A DNA stretch of 64,000 nucleotides, taken from assembly GCA_963753165.1 (NCBI GenBank), contig CAVWBP010000002.1, positions 1 through 64,000 of the forward strand, read 5' to 3'. The translations under genes and the position numbers were made by a program. The notes below the pieces were generated by a model. The model was not told the DNA's origin. It made no database searches and worked only from the letters and a program-made list of their open reading frames with translations. Positions 53,895 through 61,426 of this stretch are shown piece by piece. Source of the stretch: JAKLQR01 sp963753165 (GTDB taxonomy: Bacteria > Nitrospirota > Thermodesulfovibrionia > Thermodesulfovibrionales > SM23-35). Positions within the stretch are counted from its first letter, which is position 1; each line of letters begins with the position of its first letter.

Positions 53895-54793
53895 GCTATC
53901 GTAATTTCCTCAGCGAAATAGAAAAAGGCCTGCCTGCACCAGCGTATCTGCTCTACACGGCAGATCCATTTTTCTCCAGGGAAGCGGTTGAGGCGATCAA
54001 GAAACTTGTTCCCGAAACAGAAAGAGACTTCAATCTCCATATCTTTGACTTGTTTGCCAATGTGGATGAAAGCGCATCAATCCAAAAGATCGTTGAGACA
54101 GCAAATACAGTCTCTTTTTTCGGCGGCAGGAGATTTACGGTCCTCATCGTGAACCTGCAGAAACTTGTCAAAAAAGATGTCGAGCGCCTGGAGTTCTATA
54201 CCGCGAATCCTTCCCCTCAGTCTGTGTTCGTGATCCTGCACATCGGGTCATGGAAAGGGGCGAAGAGGGAGAAGTTCCAGGGAGTGAAGCTTCTGTCTCT
54301 TGACATGCGGGATTCGGAAATACCTTTCTGGATAAAACAGAGAGCAGGATACCACGGACTGGTAATTTCAGATGAAGCAGTCGAGTACCTGTTAGGAGTT
54401 GTAGGCCCCGACCTTGGTCTCCTTTCGGCGGAAATCGAGAAGATTTCTTTCATGGGAAAGAAGAAAATAGCAGTAGACGATATCGCAGACATTATCACCG
54501 GAGAGAGACTGTACAGTGTCTTTGATCTTACCGATGCGCTGAGAAAAAAGGATGCTGACAGGGTTTTCGCTGTCTATAAAACGTTGAAAGAGACGACGGA
54601 AGGGTTCAGCCTTATCGGTGCGCTCAACTGGCAATATGCAAGGCTTCTCCGTACAGGGATCAGCCCCGCTGAGAATGAATATTTCATGAAGATATTCGAA
54701 TGCCTCAACAGAGTCGATACTGATATGAAAAGCTCAGGAAGATTGTATCCCGTAGAATATCTTCTGCTTACACTGCTCCGGCTGCAGGGATAG
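53891..54793 (+). CDS. holA: DNA polymerase III subunit delta
   Basis: HolA is the delta subunit of the clamp loader that opens the beta clamp. The 300-residue protein begins SYRNFLSEIEKGLPAPAYLL and carries LYTADPFFSREAVEAIK, VSFFGGRRFTVLIVNLQKL, LGVVGPDLGLLSAEIEKISF and the domain III helices (ALNWQYARLL). Its 3' end overlaps the convergent rpsT by 26 bp. It is intact. Confidence 0.93.
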   Translation: MSYRNFLSEIEKGLPAPAYLLYTADPFFSREAVEAIKKLVPETERDFNLHIFDLFANVDESASIQKIVETANTVSFFGGRRFTVLIVNLQKLVKKDVERLEFYTANPSPQSVFVILHIGSWKGAKREKFQGVKLLSLDMRDSEIPFWIKQRAGYHGLVISDEAVEYLLGVVGPDLGLLSAEIEKISFMGKKKIAVDDIADIITGERLYSVFDLTDALRKKDADRVFAVYKTLKETTEGFSLIGALNWQYARLLRTGISPAENEYFMKIFECLNRVDTDMKSSGRLYPVEYLLLTLLRLQG

Positions 54794-55064
54794 CATTTAC
54801 TTTCCTGCTGAGCCGGGATATGTTCCGTGAAGCGGTATTCCTGTGGATAACCCCTTTTGAGGCAGCTTTTGTGAGCGCCTTGATCGCAAGAATGAGTTCG
54901 TTTCCTGCCTCTTCTTTCTTGCCTGCAACCACTGCAGTTTCCACTTTCTTCACGACGGTCTTGATAGTGCTCCTTACCGCTCTGTTCCTTAGATTCTGTT
55001 TTTCAGCCTGTCTCGACCGTTTTATGGCCGAAAGGTTTTTCTTGGGTGTAGCTTTTGCTGGCAA
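54768..55064 (-). CDS. rpsT: 30S ribosomal protein S20
   Basis: This 98-residue basic helical protein binds 16S rRNA. AIKRSRQAEKQNLRNRAVRS, then TIKTVVKKVETAVV, and AASKGVIHRNTASRNISRLS are the S20 signature. The ATG follows AGGAGG (GGAGGTTACC on the coding strand). It is convergent with holA, as in many genomes, with an unusual 26-bp antisense overlap of the two coding ends. Confidence 0.96.
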   Translation of the reverse strand: MPAKATPKKNLSAIKRSRQAEKQNLRNRAVRSTIKTVVKKVETAVVAGKKEEAGNELILAIKALTKAASKGVIHRNTASRNISRLSRKVNAIPAAGAV

Positions 55065-55129
55065 TGGTAACCTCCTAGTGAATTAGAAATTCTAAATTAC
55101 CATAAAAATGGTTATAAAATCAATACGTT

Positions 55130-55630
55130 TTATTCGAAATCAGCCTCGACGGCAATAAGCCAGTAGCGTGAGGGAGAGGTTTGTATCGTTACCCGCAGTT
55201 CCTCTGAAACCCAGTGCGAATCTTCGACAAGGTTATAGAAGTATGAATCGATTCCGAAAAAACCGTCGAGGAGATGAGTGATCACATGGAGCATATTCGT
55301 CCGGTATCCCTGAGGGGTCTGCTCCAGGTCTGTAAGCGTCTGTATCCCTTCCCCCTGTAACTCGGAGATCAGATCGTGAAGGATTGTGCGGTTTTTCCGG
55401 ATTGCCTGATCAAGCGTATCCCGGAACGCATGGCCCGCAGCTGACAGGGATTTTTCCTCTGCGATATGCGTATTGAAGTAACGGACCAGCTGATAATGCT
55501 GGAAAAAGTTAAAGACCTTTTCCCTGCATGTCTCGAAGTCAGCGCCGTCTGTCAGGATGAGATGATGATACTTCTGCCCTTTCCGGTGAGGCTTCGAGAC
55601 CACGAAATCATATTTGATACCCTTGGGCAT
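55130..55630 (-). CDS. Conserved hypothetical protein
   Basis: This is a 166-residue soluble protein without signal or cysteine motif. The sequence (YDFVVSKPHRKGQKYHHLIL, FNFFQHYQLVRYFNTHIAEE and THLLDGFFGIDSYFYNLVED) is mixed alpha/beta with an aromatic-rich middle. I do not recognise the family, though composition and length suggest a real gene. It begins at an ATG without a strong ribosome site. It lies between rpsT and the palindromic repeat and is transcribed leftward. Function unknown. Confidence 0.6.
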   Translation of the reverse strand: MPKGIKYDFVVSKPHRKGQKYHHLILTDGADFETCREKVFNFFQHYQLVRYFNTHIAEEKSLSAAGHAFRDTLDQAIRKNRTILHDLISELQGEGIQTLTDLEQTPQGYRTNMLHVITHLLDGFFGIDSYFYNLVEDSHWVSEELRVTIQTSPSRYWLIAVEADFE

Positions 55631-55697
55631 ATTTTTACCTTATCAGTATTCATACTGTTTTTCAATATACTGCCTGTGGAACCATTCATTAAAAATT

Positions 55698-55780
55698 CCC
55701 CTCCTTTATAAGGAGGGGTGTGGGGAGGTTCCAAAGTTTTTTCATAAAACCCCACCCACCTCCCCTTGGAAAGGGGAGGA
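55698..55780. repeat. Dispersed G/C-block palindromic repeat, copy 3
   Basis: CCCCTCCTTTATAAGGAGGGG is followed by TGTGGGGAGG, an AT spacer, ACCCCACCCACC and CCTCCCCTTGGAAAGGGGAG. It shares layout and most bases with copy 2 and less with copy 1. It lies between the hypothetical gene (-) and the DHS-like gene (+). Confidence 0.75.
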
Positions 55781-55817
55781 TTTTTCCTCCCGGATATTTT
55801 ATGGTAAGATGTATCTC

Positions 55818-56762
55818 ATGAAACGTTACAAACCCCTGTCGCTCAAGAAAATAAAAACCTGTTCGCTTACATCAAGGAAAAGCAAGGTTTCTCACTCAGC
55901 CATTGCAGCACCGGCGGTGAAAGGGGATACGACGAAGACTTTTTTCAGGAAACTCCCCGACATACTTGCCGCCCGGGATTTCGTCTCCGTTGTCAAGTCC
56001 ATTGCGAATGCGCACAGGAACAGAAGACCGGTGGTCCTCGGCATGGGTGCGCATCCCATAAAAGCAGGGCTTTCCCCTCTTATTATCGATCTCATGAAGC
56101 GAGGTATCATAACTGCTCTTGCAACAAACGGCGCCTGTATTATCCATGACTTCGAAATGGCGTATGTCGGCTCAACTTCCGAGGATGTTGACGCAGAGCT
56201 TTGCAAGGGGAGTTTCGGGATGGCCGGTGATACGGGGAAATATCTGAACAAGGCAATCCGTGACGGAGTACGGAAAGGATATGGTATCGGGAAATCGGTT
56301 GGAGAGATGATTCACAGGAGCAGGTTCAGCTTTAAGGGGACGAGTATCTTTGCCTATGCATTTGAACTTGGGATTCCTGCCACCGTGCATGTAGCGATCG
56401 GGTCAGATATTATCCATATGCATCCAGAGGCTGACGGTTCAGCCATCGGCGAGGGAAGCTTCCGTGATTTTAGACTCTTCGCTGCCGTGGTTTCCGATCT
56501 TGAAGGCGGGGTATATATCAACCTCGGCTCTGCAGTGATAATGCCGGAGGTTTTCCTGAAGGCGCTGACCATAGCCCGCAACCTGGGCAATAAAGTCGAG
56601 AATATTACCACAGTGAATATGGATTTTATCCAGCATTACAGGCCGAGGGAAAATGTCCTCAGAAGGCCTACGCTAAAAAAAGGCGCTGCCTATGCCCTCA
56701 CAGGGCATCACGAAATCATGTTTCCTCTCCTCGCAGCAGCGCTCATCGAAGAGATCGGATAA
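55818..56762 (+). CDS. Deoxyhypusine-synthase-like protein
   Basis: This 314-residue protein resembles the deoxyhypusine synthase superfamily of NAD-binding Rossmann proteins. RRPVVLGMGAHPIKAGLSPL, IIDLMKRGIITALATNGACI, IHDFEMAYVGSTSEDVDAEL and EGGVYINLGSAVIMPEVFLK are conserved blocks as I recall them from bacterial members. The active-site Lys motif of true DHS is not recognisable, and bacteria lack eIF5A, so the substrate is unknown. An upstream ATG at 55809 is an alternative start. It stands alone and ends before a bidirectional hairpin. Confidence 0.7.
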   Translation: MKRYKPLSLKKIKTCSLTSRKSKVSHSAIAAPAVKGDTTKTFFRKLPDILAARDFVSVVKSIANAHRNRRPVVLGMGAHPIKAGLSPLIIDLMKRGIITALATNGACIIHDFEMAYVGSTSEDVDAELCKGSFGMAGDTGKYLNKAIRDGVRKGYGIGKSVGEMIHRSRFSFKGTSIFAYAFELGIPATVHVAIGSDIIHMHPEADGSAIGEGSFRDFRLFAAVVSDLEGGVYINLGSAVIMPEVFLKALTIARNLGNKVENITTVNMDFIQHYRPRENVLRRPTLKKGAAYALTGHHEIMFPLLAAALIEEIG

Positions 56763-56781
56763 GGTCGATAAAGGTAAGTTT

Positions 56782-56812
56782 TACGCACGGGGCTACTTGC
56801 CCCGTGCGTAAT
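56782..56812. terminator. Perfect palindromic terminator between convergent genes
   Basis: A 12-bp stem TTACGCACGGGG/CCCCGTGCGTAA with a 7-nt loop lies between the DHS-like gene (+) and the cytochrome gene (-). There is no T-tract on either side, so it may act as a mRNA-end stabiliser. Confidence 0.7.
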
Positions 56813-56821
56813 GAGTGATGG

Positions 56822-57223
56822 TTACTTTTTTAACGAGGCTACGTAGGCAACAAGGTCTTTCAACTCCTGGGAATCCGCAGCGAGAGGCTTTCCTTCTAAT
56901 GCCTTCTCGATACAGGCATTAATAGCCCCCGCAATATCCCCTCCGGTATTTTCGAGTCCTTTTCCCTCAGGGTGACAGGTGTTGCAGCTTTTGTCGCTCT
57001 TGCTTCCTCCCAATGCCGGGTCTGCAAAAAGTGTTTTGCCACGTTCAGCATCCCCTCCCTGCATAACCTCCTTACCCACGGTCTGGGTTCCCCCGGAACC
57101 CTTGCTCCCTGCTCACGCTGCCTGAGCAGGTTCAGGATATCCTATCCCGATAAGAGTGGCGCCGGCAACGAGAGTCGTAATGCTCAACCCCGCGAGAATT
57201 CTTTTGAAATCTTTCTGATCCAT
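56822..57223 (-). CDS. Small c-type cytochrome with an in-frame TGA after the signal peptide
   Basis: Residues 1-36 form a signal peptide (MDQKDFKRILAGLSITTLVA, ending AQAA), preceded by AAAGGAGG. Codon 37 is TGA (57113-57115). The same frame then continues GSKGSGGTQTVGKEVMQGGD into a monohaem cytochrome c domain with CNTCHPEGKG. It ends LKDLVAYVASLKK. The 402-bp frame is otherwise whole (134 codons). The TGA lies at the expected signal cleavage site, so a base error, a pair of indels or a true nonsense mutation are all possible. The mature cytochrome would be periplasmic. Confidence 0.75.
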
Positions 57224-57558
57224 CAAATACCTCCTTTTTTAAGGTTACTTTTGTGATTTTTCCCCTGGCGGCACACGCATATCACCCACTGCTGCTATAC
57301 AAGCAAACAAGATGCCATGAGTAACCGGTTGATTTTACTTGATTCCCGGGAATCAATGAGTAAAGAAATGCGGCAAATCGCCTTTTCCCCGGACAAATTG
57401 CCCGCGAATCAGGGAGATGGATTTATTCAGGTAAGGGGGACTGCAATAATTCCATGTCAGGCAGGAAGATACCGAAACCGACTTCCGGGGGACTTCAAGG
57501 AACTCCACCGAAGGAGTTTTGCCGGCATCTGGAAGAGTGAGCGCACGCTCATCGCGGC
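57224..57558. other. Intergenic region
   Basis: This is a 335-bp gap upstream of the cytochrome gene and downstream of the DUF3124 gene. Two short frames on opposite strands cross it, but neither has family resemblance, a ribosome site or normal composition. I see no terminator or RNA here. Confidence 0.4.
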
Positions 57559-58050
57559 TCATTTGTCGTGTTCGGTAATTACCTTGCCTGAAGAACTGAA
57601 AGACAACCCTGCTCTTGTGTCAAGCATAAGCGCCTCGACAATCGGCTGATTGATGTTTTTCTCCGCACGCCATTTCACCACGAAATTTGCGCCCGGTCCT
57701 CCTCTTGTATCATATTCTTTGAGGTAGAAGAAGGTGTGAGCAAATGGTTTCAGGACTAACGGTTTTTTTATATAGCTCTCGATAAATTTACCGCTCGAAT
57801 CATAATAATCTACTTTCAGTAAGGTGAATGGGTATTTGGGGTCTACATTATGGATGCTTAACATTGTTGCAAGCTGGAACGGGTTTCCTTTCGGCCCGGA
57901 ATAGACATTTGAATAGATAGGGACATAGAGGGTTTCACCGGATGAAAGCGCCCTGTCAGGTTCTGCCTGTGCGAAGAGCGGGAAGAATACTATTGCAAGA
58001 ACCAGAGAATACCACAAGACCTTGGTTTTATGATACGTTTCTGGGAACAT
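57559..58050 (-). CDS. Exported DUF3124 protein
   Basis: This 163-residue protein has a signal peptide (ending LFAQAEP). A beta-sandwich-like DUF3124 domain follows: LSSGETLYVPIYSNVYSGPK, TMLSIHNVDPKYPFTLLKVD, YYDSSGKFIESYIKKPLVL and FVVKWRAEKNINQPIVEALM. The family is periplasmic and of unknown function. It lies 33 bp after a c-type cytochrome gene on the same strand, suggesting a small operon of two exported proteins. Confidence 0.82.
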   Translation of the reverse strand: MFPETYHKTKVLWYSLVLAIVFFPLFAQAEPDRALSSGETLYVPIYSNVYSGPKGNPFQLATMLSIHNVDPKYPFTLLKVDYYDSSGKFIESYIKKPLVLKPFAHTFFYLKEYDTRGGPGANFVVKWRAEKNINQPIVEALMLDTRAGLSFSSSGKVITEHDK

Positions 58051-58083
58051 AAATACTTTCCTCCTTTATCTGAAAAAACTGCA

Positions 58084-58428
58084 TCAGCGTTTGAAAAGGA
58101 TCGAGAAAAAAATATACTTTGCCAATACTTCCGCATCGTTCTCTGAAATCTCTCTATTCCCAAATTTGGGCATGCTTCCTTTCGGAGCCCTCATTGCCGA
58201 GGTAATATCTTCCTGCTTTTGTATCGCTTTCATCCTGCTGCTATCCTGATGGCATCTGATACAATGTTCCTGAAACAGCTTCTCCCCGGGATTTTCCTGT
58301 GTCGTCTTTACCGCAGTCTTTGTCGGTGGTTCATTTTGTTCACCGACTCTGTTGCATCCGCCGAGCACCAGCGGTAAGATGCCTATGCACAATAACAATA
58401 CTCTTGCCAGAGAAATATTCATTCTCAT
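58084..58428 (-). CDS. Monohaem c-type cytochrome lipoprotein
   Basis: This 114-residue protein has a lipoprotein signal (VLLLCIGILPLVLGGC) with the lipobox Cys at residue 25. A Pro/Thr linker is followed by a compact cytochrome c domain with CIRCH and a distal Met candidate in GSMPKFGNREISENDAEVLA. It would be anchored in the periplasm. Its partner enzyme is not evident. The DUF3124 gene follows at 33 bp. A GGGAAGGAGCTG site precedes the ATG. Confidence 0.85.
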   Translation of the reverse strand: MRMNISLARVLLLCIGILPLVLGGCNRVGEQNEPPTKTAVKTTQENPGEKLFQEHCIRCHQDSSRMKAIQKQEDITSAMRAPKGSMPKFGNREISENDAEVLAKYIFFSILFKR

Positions 58429-58655
58429 GCAGCTCCTTCCCGATACTCAACTCTATTCTTGTTGCCGACTACTAAAAGTCTACGGGAAAATACCGCATTT
58501 ATCAACTTGCGGGAGAGATTTTTATAAGAGAGTATGATTCTTAGAGAGAGATACTGTGAGCGGTTTCAACCATGCTTATTCACATAGTATTCTTTTTGAA
58601 CGACAAATGCTCATACATGACAACTTCCCTTTGGAACAAATAGTACGCTCATTTC

Positions 58656-58684
58656 TTGACAAATGAACAGCCTATAATTACAAT
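58656..58684 (+). promoter_or_regulatory. Promoter of brnTA, probably giving a leaderless mRNA
   Basis: TTGACA (58656-58661) and TACAAT (58679-58684) are 17 bp apart, and the brnT ATG begins only 6 bp after the -10. Transcription would start at or next to the ATG. No ribosome site precedes it. An alternative TATAAT at 58673 has a poor spacing of 11. Confidence 0.5.
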
Positions 58685-58690
58685 GTAAAT

Positions 58691-58987
58691 ATGACAGCAA
58701 TATCGTTCGAGTGGGATGAAAAGAAAAATGCTTTGAATAAGAAAAAGCATGGTGTTAGTTTTGAAGAGGCCCAGACAGTATTTGTTGATGAGAATGCTTT
58801 GCTGATCCATGATCCCGACCATTCGGACGATGAGGATCGATTTGTCATGCTCGGATTAAGTGCACGACTCAGGGTAGTGGTCGTTTGCCACAGCTATCGA
58901 AGTGAGCAGACGGCGATAAGAATTATTTCTGCCCGCAAAGCAACGCGCCTGGAGCAGAAACAATATGGGGAAAGGTGGTCAAAATGA
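58691..58987 (+). CDS. brnT: BrnT-family toxin
   Basis: BrnT is a RelE-fold ribonuclease toxin of a type II toxin-antitoxin system. The 98-residue protein has the family hallmarks FEWDEKKNALNKKKHGVSFE, LIHDPDHSDDEDRFVMLGLS and IRIISARKATRLEQKQYGER. The antitoxin gene follows with an ATGA overlap. Both genes are intact. The pair lies at the edge of an accessory island (58.6-61.4 kb) with lower GC, consistent with acquisition. Confidence 0.93.
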   Translation: MTAISFEWDEKKNALNKKKHGVSFEEAQTVFVDENALLIHDPDHSDDEDRFVMLGLSARLRVVVVCHSYRSEQTAIRIISARKATRLEQKQYGERWSK

Positions 58988-59199
58988 GAAAGGAATATGA
59001 TTTTTCAAAAGCAAAGAAGAATCCCTATTCAGGTCAACTCAAGAAACAGGTTACAATTCGTCTTGATGAGGGGACAGTTGAATATTTTAAAAAGCTTGCC
59101 AAAGACGCAGGAATACCATATCAAACGCTCATTAATCTGTACTTGCGTGATTGCGCTGCGGCTGGCAGGAAACTCTCGATACAATGGAAGGCTGCATAA
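58984..59199 (+). CDS. brnA: BrnA/CopG-type antitoxin
   Basis: The antitoxin neutralises BrnT and autoregulates the operon through a ribbon-helix-helix domain. The 71-residue protein begins MRKEYDFSKAKKNPYSGQLK. The DNA-binding strand is KKQVTIRLDEGTVEYFKKLA and the tail is INLYLRDCAAAGRKL. Translation from the overlapping ATG (58984) is coupled to brnT; the GTG at 58975 is less likely. Confidence 0.9.
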   Translation: MRKEYDFSKAKKNPYSGQLKKQVTIRLDEGTVEYFKKLAKDAGIPYQTLINLYLRDCAAAGRKLSIQWKAA

Positions 59200-59455
59200 A
59201 TTATTAACCCGGCAATTAAATACCTTAATTATGTCATTCCGGCTTGTCCGGAATCTTTCTTTGAATTCAATTTGTTACGCCGTTCGATCCCCAACAAGCG
59301 AGGATGACGGCTTGTAATATTTTGTTGCCGAGTTAATAGGTATGGAGATTTTTCGGTAGGTGCTGCAGTGCCTTTGCGCCGGTCTGTTAGTCAGAGAAAT
59401 TCACATCTGAATATCAGACTATTTGCATAATTACATGCCTGACACCGATTTTCCC

Positions 59456-60087
59456 TCACTTCTCACAGTTCGAATAATAGTTTAAACATTCACCGGCACA
59501 TCTACCATCTCCGCTTTCAAATCCTTTTTTGAGGTAATCAAGACCTTCCTGTTCATCTTCAATGCAACCAATGCCGAAAAGGGTCATGTGCCCCAACTTA
59601 TAGTAAACAGTAGGTGAGCCTAAATTTAAAGCCTGCTTATATAGGTTGTAAGCTTCCCGATGGTTTTCGACCTCACGGTAATAATCTGCTAAATCCTCTA
59701 CTTCACTCCAAGCATTCTTCGTCTTTTTTGCAGTATCTCTCGATCTGTATTGTCTGCTATTTTGTCCGGAGCGTTAGCACATTCTGTTTTGAGTACTTGC
59801 TGGGCTTCAACTATAACTCCAATTACTTCTTTCAAAGGTGCTTGAAAAAACTCTCTATTGTTGGAAAGTCTATACCCTTTCTGTTCAAGCTTCTTATGTA
59901 TATAATTTTCAGCTTGGGAGCAGTCATCAAAATGAGCATCAAAAGCTACAATAAAGGGAACTGGAACGCCGGTTGCAGCAGATAATTCTTTTGCTCGACC
60001 TTCAACATCTCTTGTTGTTTTGCCAACCTTTACAAGATTGTCCATCGAATAATTGATAAGCACGTAAACATACCCAGAACTAAGCAT
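59456..60087 (-). CDS. GIY-YIG/T5orf172-type nuclease domain with Sel1-like tail, one frameshift
   Basis: The N-terminal 95 residues match the T5orf172/Mug113 branch of GIY-YIG proteins: GYVYVLINYSMDNLVKVGKT, AKELSAATGVPVPFIVAFDA and FQAPLKEVIGVI. A missing A in the A-run near 59717 breaks the frame. After correction it continues EVEDLADYYREVENHREAYN, LGSPTVYYKLGHMTLFGIGC and EGLDYLKKGFESGDGRC, which are Sel1/TPR-like repeats. The corrected length is 210 residues, ending at 59456. The combination of a DNA-nicking fold with repeats suits a mobile-element or defence protein; this is inference. Confidence 0.65.
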
Positions 60088-60145
60088 TTATTTCTCCTTC
60101 TTCTTTAAACTTTCGAGCAAGCCCTTTCTGGTAGTCAATACAACG

Positions 60146-61041
60146 CTACTTTCTGTTAATATTAAAATCCATATTGAAACGTGTTACGCCGGGGGAATGC
60201 CGCCACGGTTTATCAAAATCGTCGTCTTTGCTTGGCCTCGTAAATTTAAGAGATGTTGGGCTATAGCCATTTACAAATTTCAACGCTGAAACAACATTGT
60301 TAATGGACATGGAAATTAGCTGAATTAACAGTGTGACCTTTTCTATCTTCCAGTTCAGTGAAATCCGACGAGAACGCAAACTTCTGTTTTTCTTTTCTGG
60401 GAAAATTGATTCCAGTCTGATAAATGAGGCACCGTATTCTGAATGGCCAATAAGTTTCATTTCGTCATCGGGTGGTGGCAAGCCATACTGATGTTCAAGA
60501 TCAATGGATAGACCAAAGCCGCCAGCTTTAATTCTGAAACCGTGTTTTAGGCTGTTGTACTCATCAATGTAGTTTTTGTCCAAGTATTCGTAAGCCTTTG
60601 CCAAAGTTGAGCAAAGAGTTCTGTCGTTATTTTGTTCTTTTCTGTTTCAGGCATGTATCGGATAAATATTGAGTCTGGAATTGCCTTCCAAGATATGTCC
60701 GTCAGCCTTAGCTTTGAAAAAAGTGTTTTGTCTTCTTGATTAATCCGGACGATAACTTCTCTAAGGTCTGGCGTAGAACACTTTGCTATCCAAGCGTAGG
60801 CGCAATCAGGTGCTTGAACATAACTGCCCAATAAAGAGAACAGCGTTTCAAGAGCTTGATAAAAAGACATTCCGAGAGAAACCGCCGCTCTCTTATCGTC
60901 CTCTGTTGATAGGTGTGTATTGAGAACATAGTCAAAATAGTCCATATCGATGCTTTCAAGAAACTCATTATTTCGACCTATGATATCATGTTCCCATATG
61001 CAATACGGTTCGTTATTCACAACAATGATCGTATTAACCAT
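60146..61041 (-). CDS. Hypothetical accessory protein, one frameshift
   Basis: This is a 298-residue protein after restoring one missing T near 60602 (TTTT to TTT), which joins FAQLLAKAYEYLDKNYIDEY. I do not recognise the family by name. The segment EYNSLKHGFRIKAGGFGLSI recurs in hypothetical proteins of genomic islands, and the helical N-terminal half (FYQALETLFSLLGSYVQAPD) recalls HEPN-type helical domains; neither is firm. It lies next to the GIY-YIG gene on the same strand, and the two probably form one accessory unit with brnTA nearby. Confidence 0.5.
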
Positions 61042-61426
61042 TTATGTTTCTCGTTGATGAGCCAACAAGTTATTAGATAGTTTCTCGATAACTCCGACAA
61101 CTTCTATCCTCTGCAAGTGATCGGAAAAATCCCTCTCGTCGTAACTACTTGATTTAATATCTTTGCCGGGCTGACTAACATTACATTTGTGGTGTTATCG
61201 AGTTTTCCGTCTAACACGCAGAGCCCCCTTAATATGAGCTATTTTAGACCTCGCTGGTCGGTCAAAGTCAAGCAATAATATTATTGAATTCGGATCGAAA
61301 GCTATGGCCGATTACAATTGCTCGTGATGCAAGATTTCAGGAAGAATGCTGTCCTGAATAGTTCCACCTGATAGCTTTTACTTCTTTAATAGAGCAGTAA
61401 AAATGTTCCGTGCTTTTGTATTGTTT
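61042..61426. other. Intergenic region of the accessory island
   Basis: This 385-bp stretch separates the hypothetical gene from the phosphatase gene. All frames are closed by frequent stops and no tRNA, hairpin terminator or repeat stands out. It may hold decayed sequence from the island edge. Confidence 0.4.

Noticed and set aside
57113..57115. Selenocysteine at the in-frame TGA of the cytochrome gene
   Set aside because: The position lies in the signal-cleavage linker, not at a catalytic Cys, and I see no SECIS-like hairpin just downstream.
57317..57649. Overlapping frames on both strands before the DUF3124 gene
   Set aside because: They partly run antisense to the real gene and have no family features or start signals.
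58673..58678. TATAAT before brnT as the -10 box
   Set aside because: Its spacing to TTGACA is only 11 bp; TACAAT at 17 bp fits much better.
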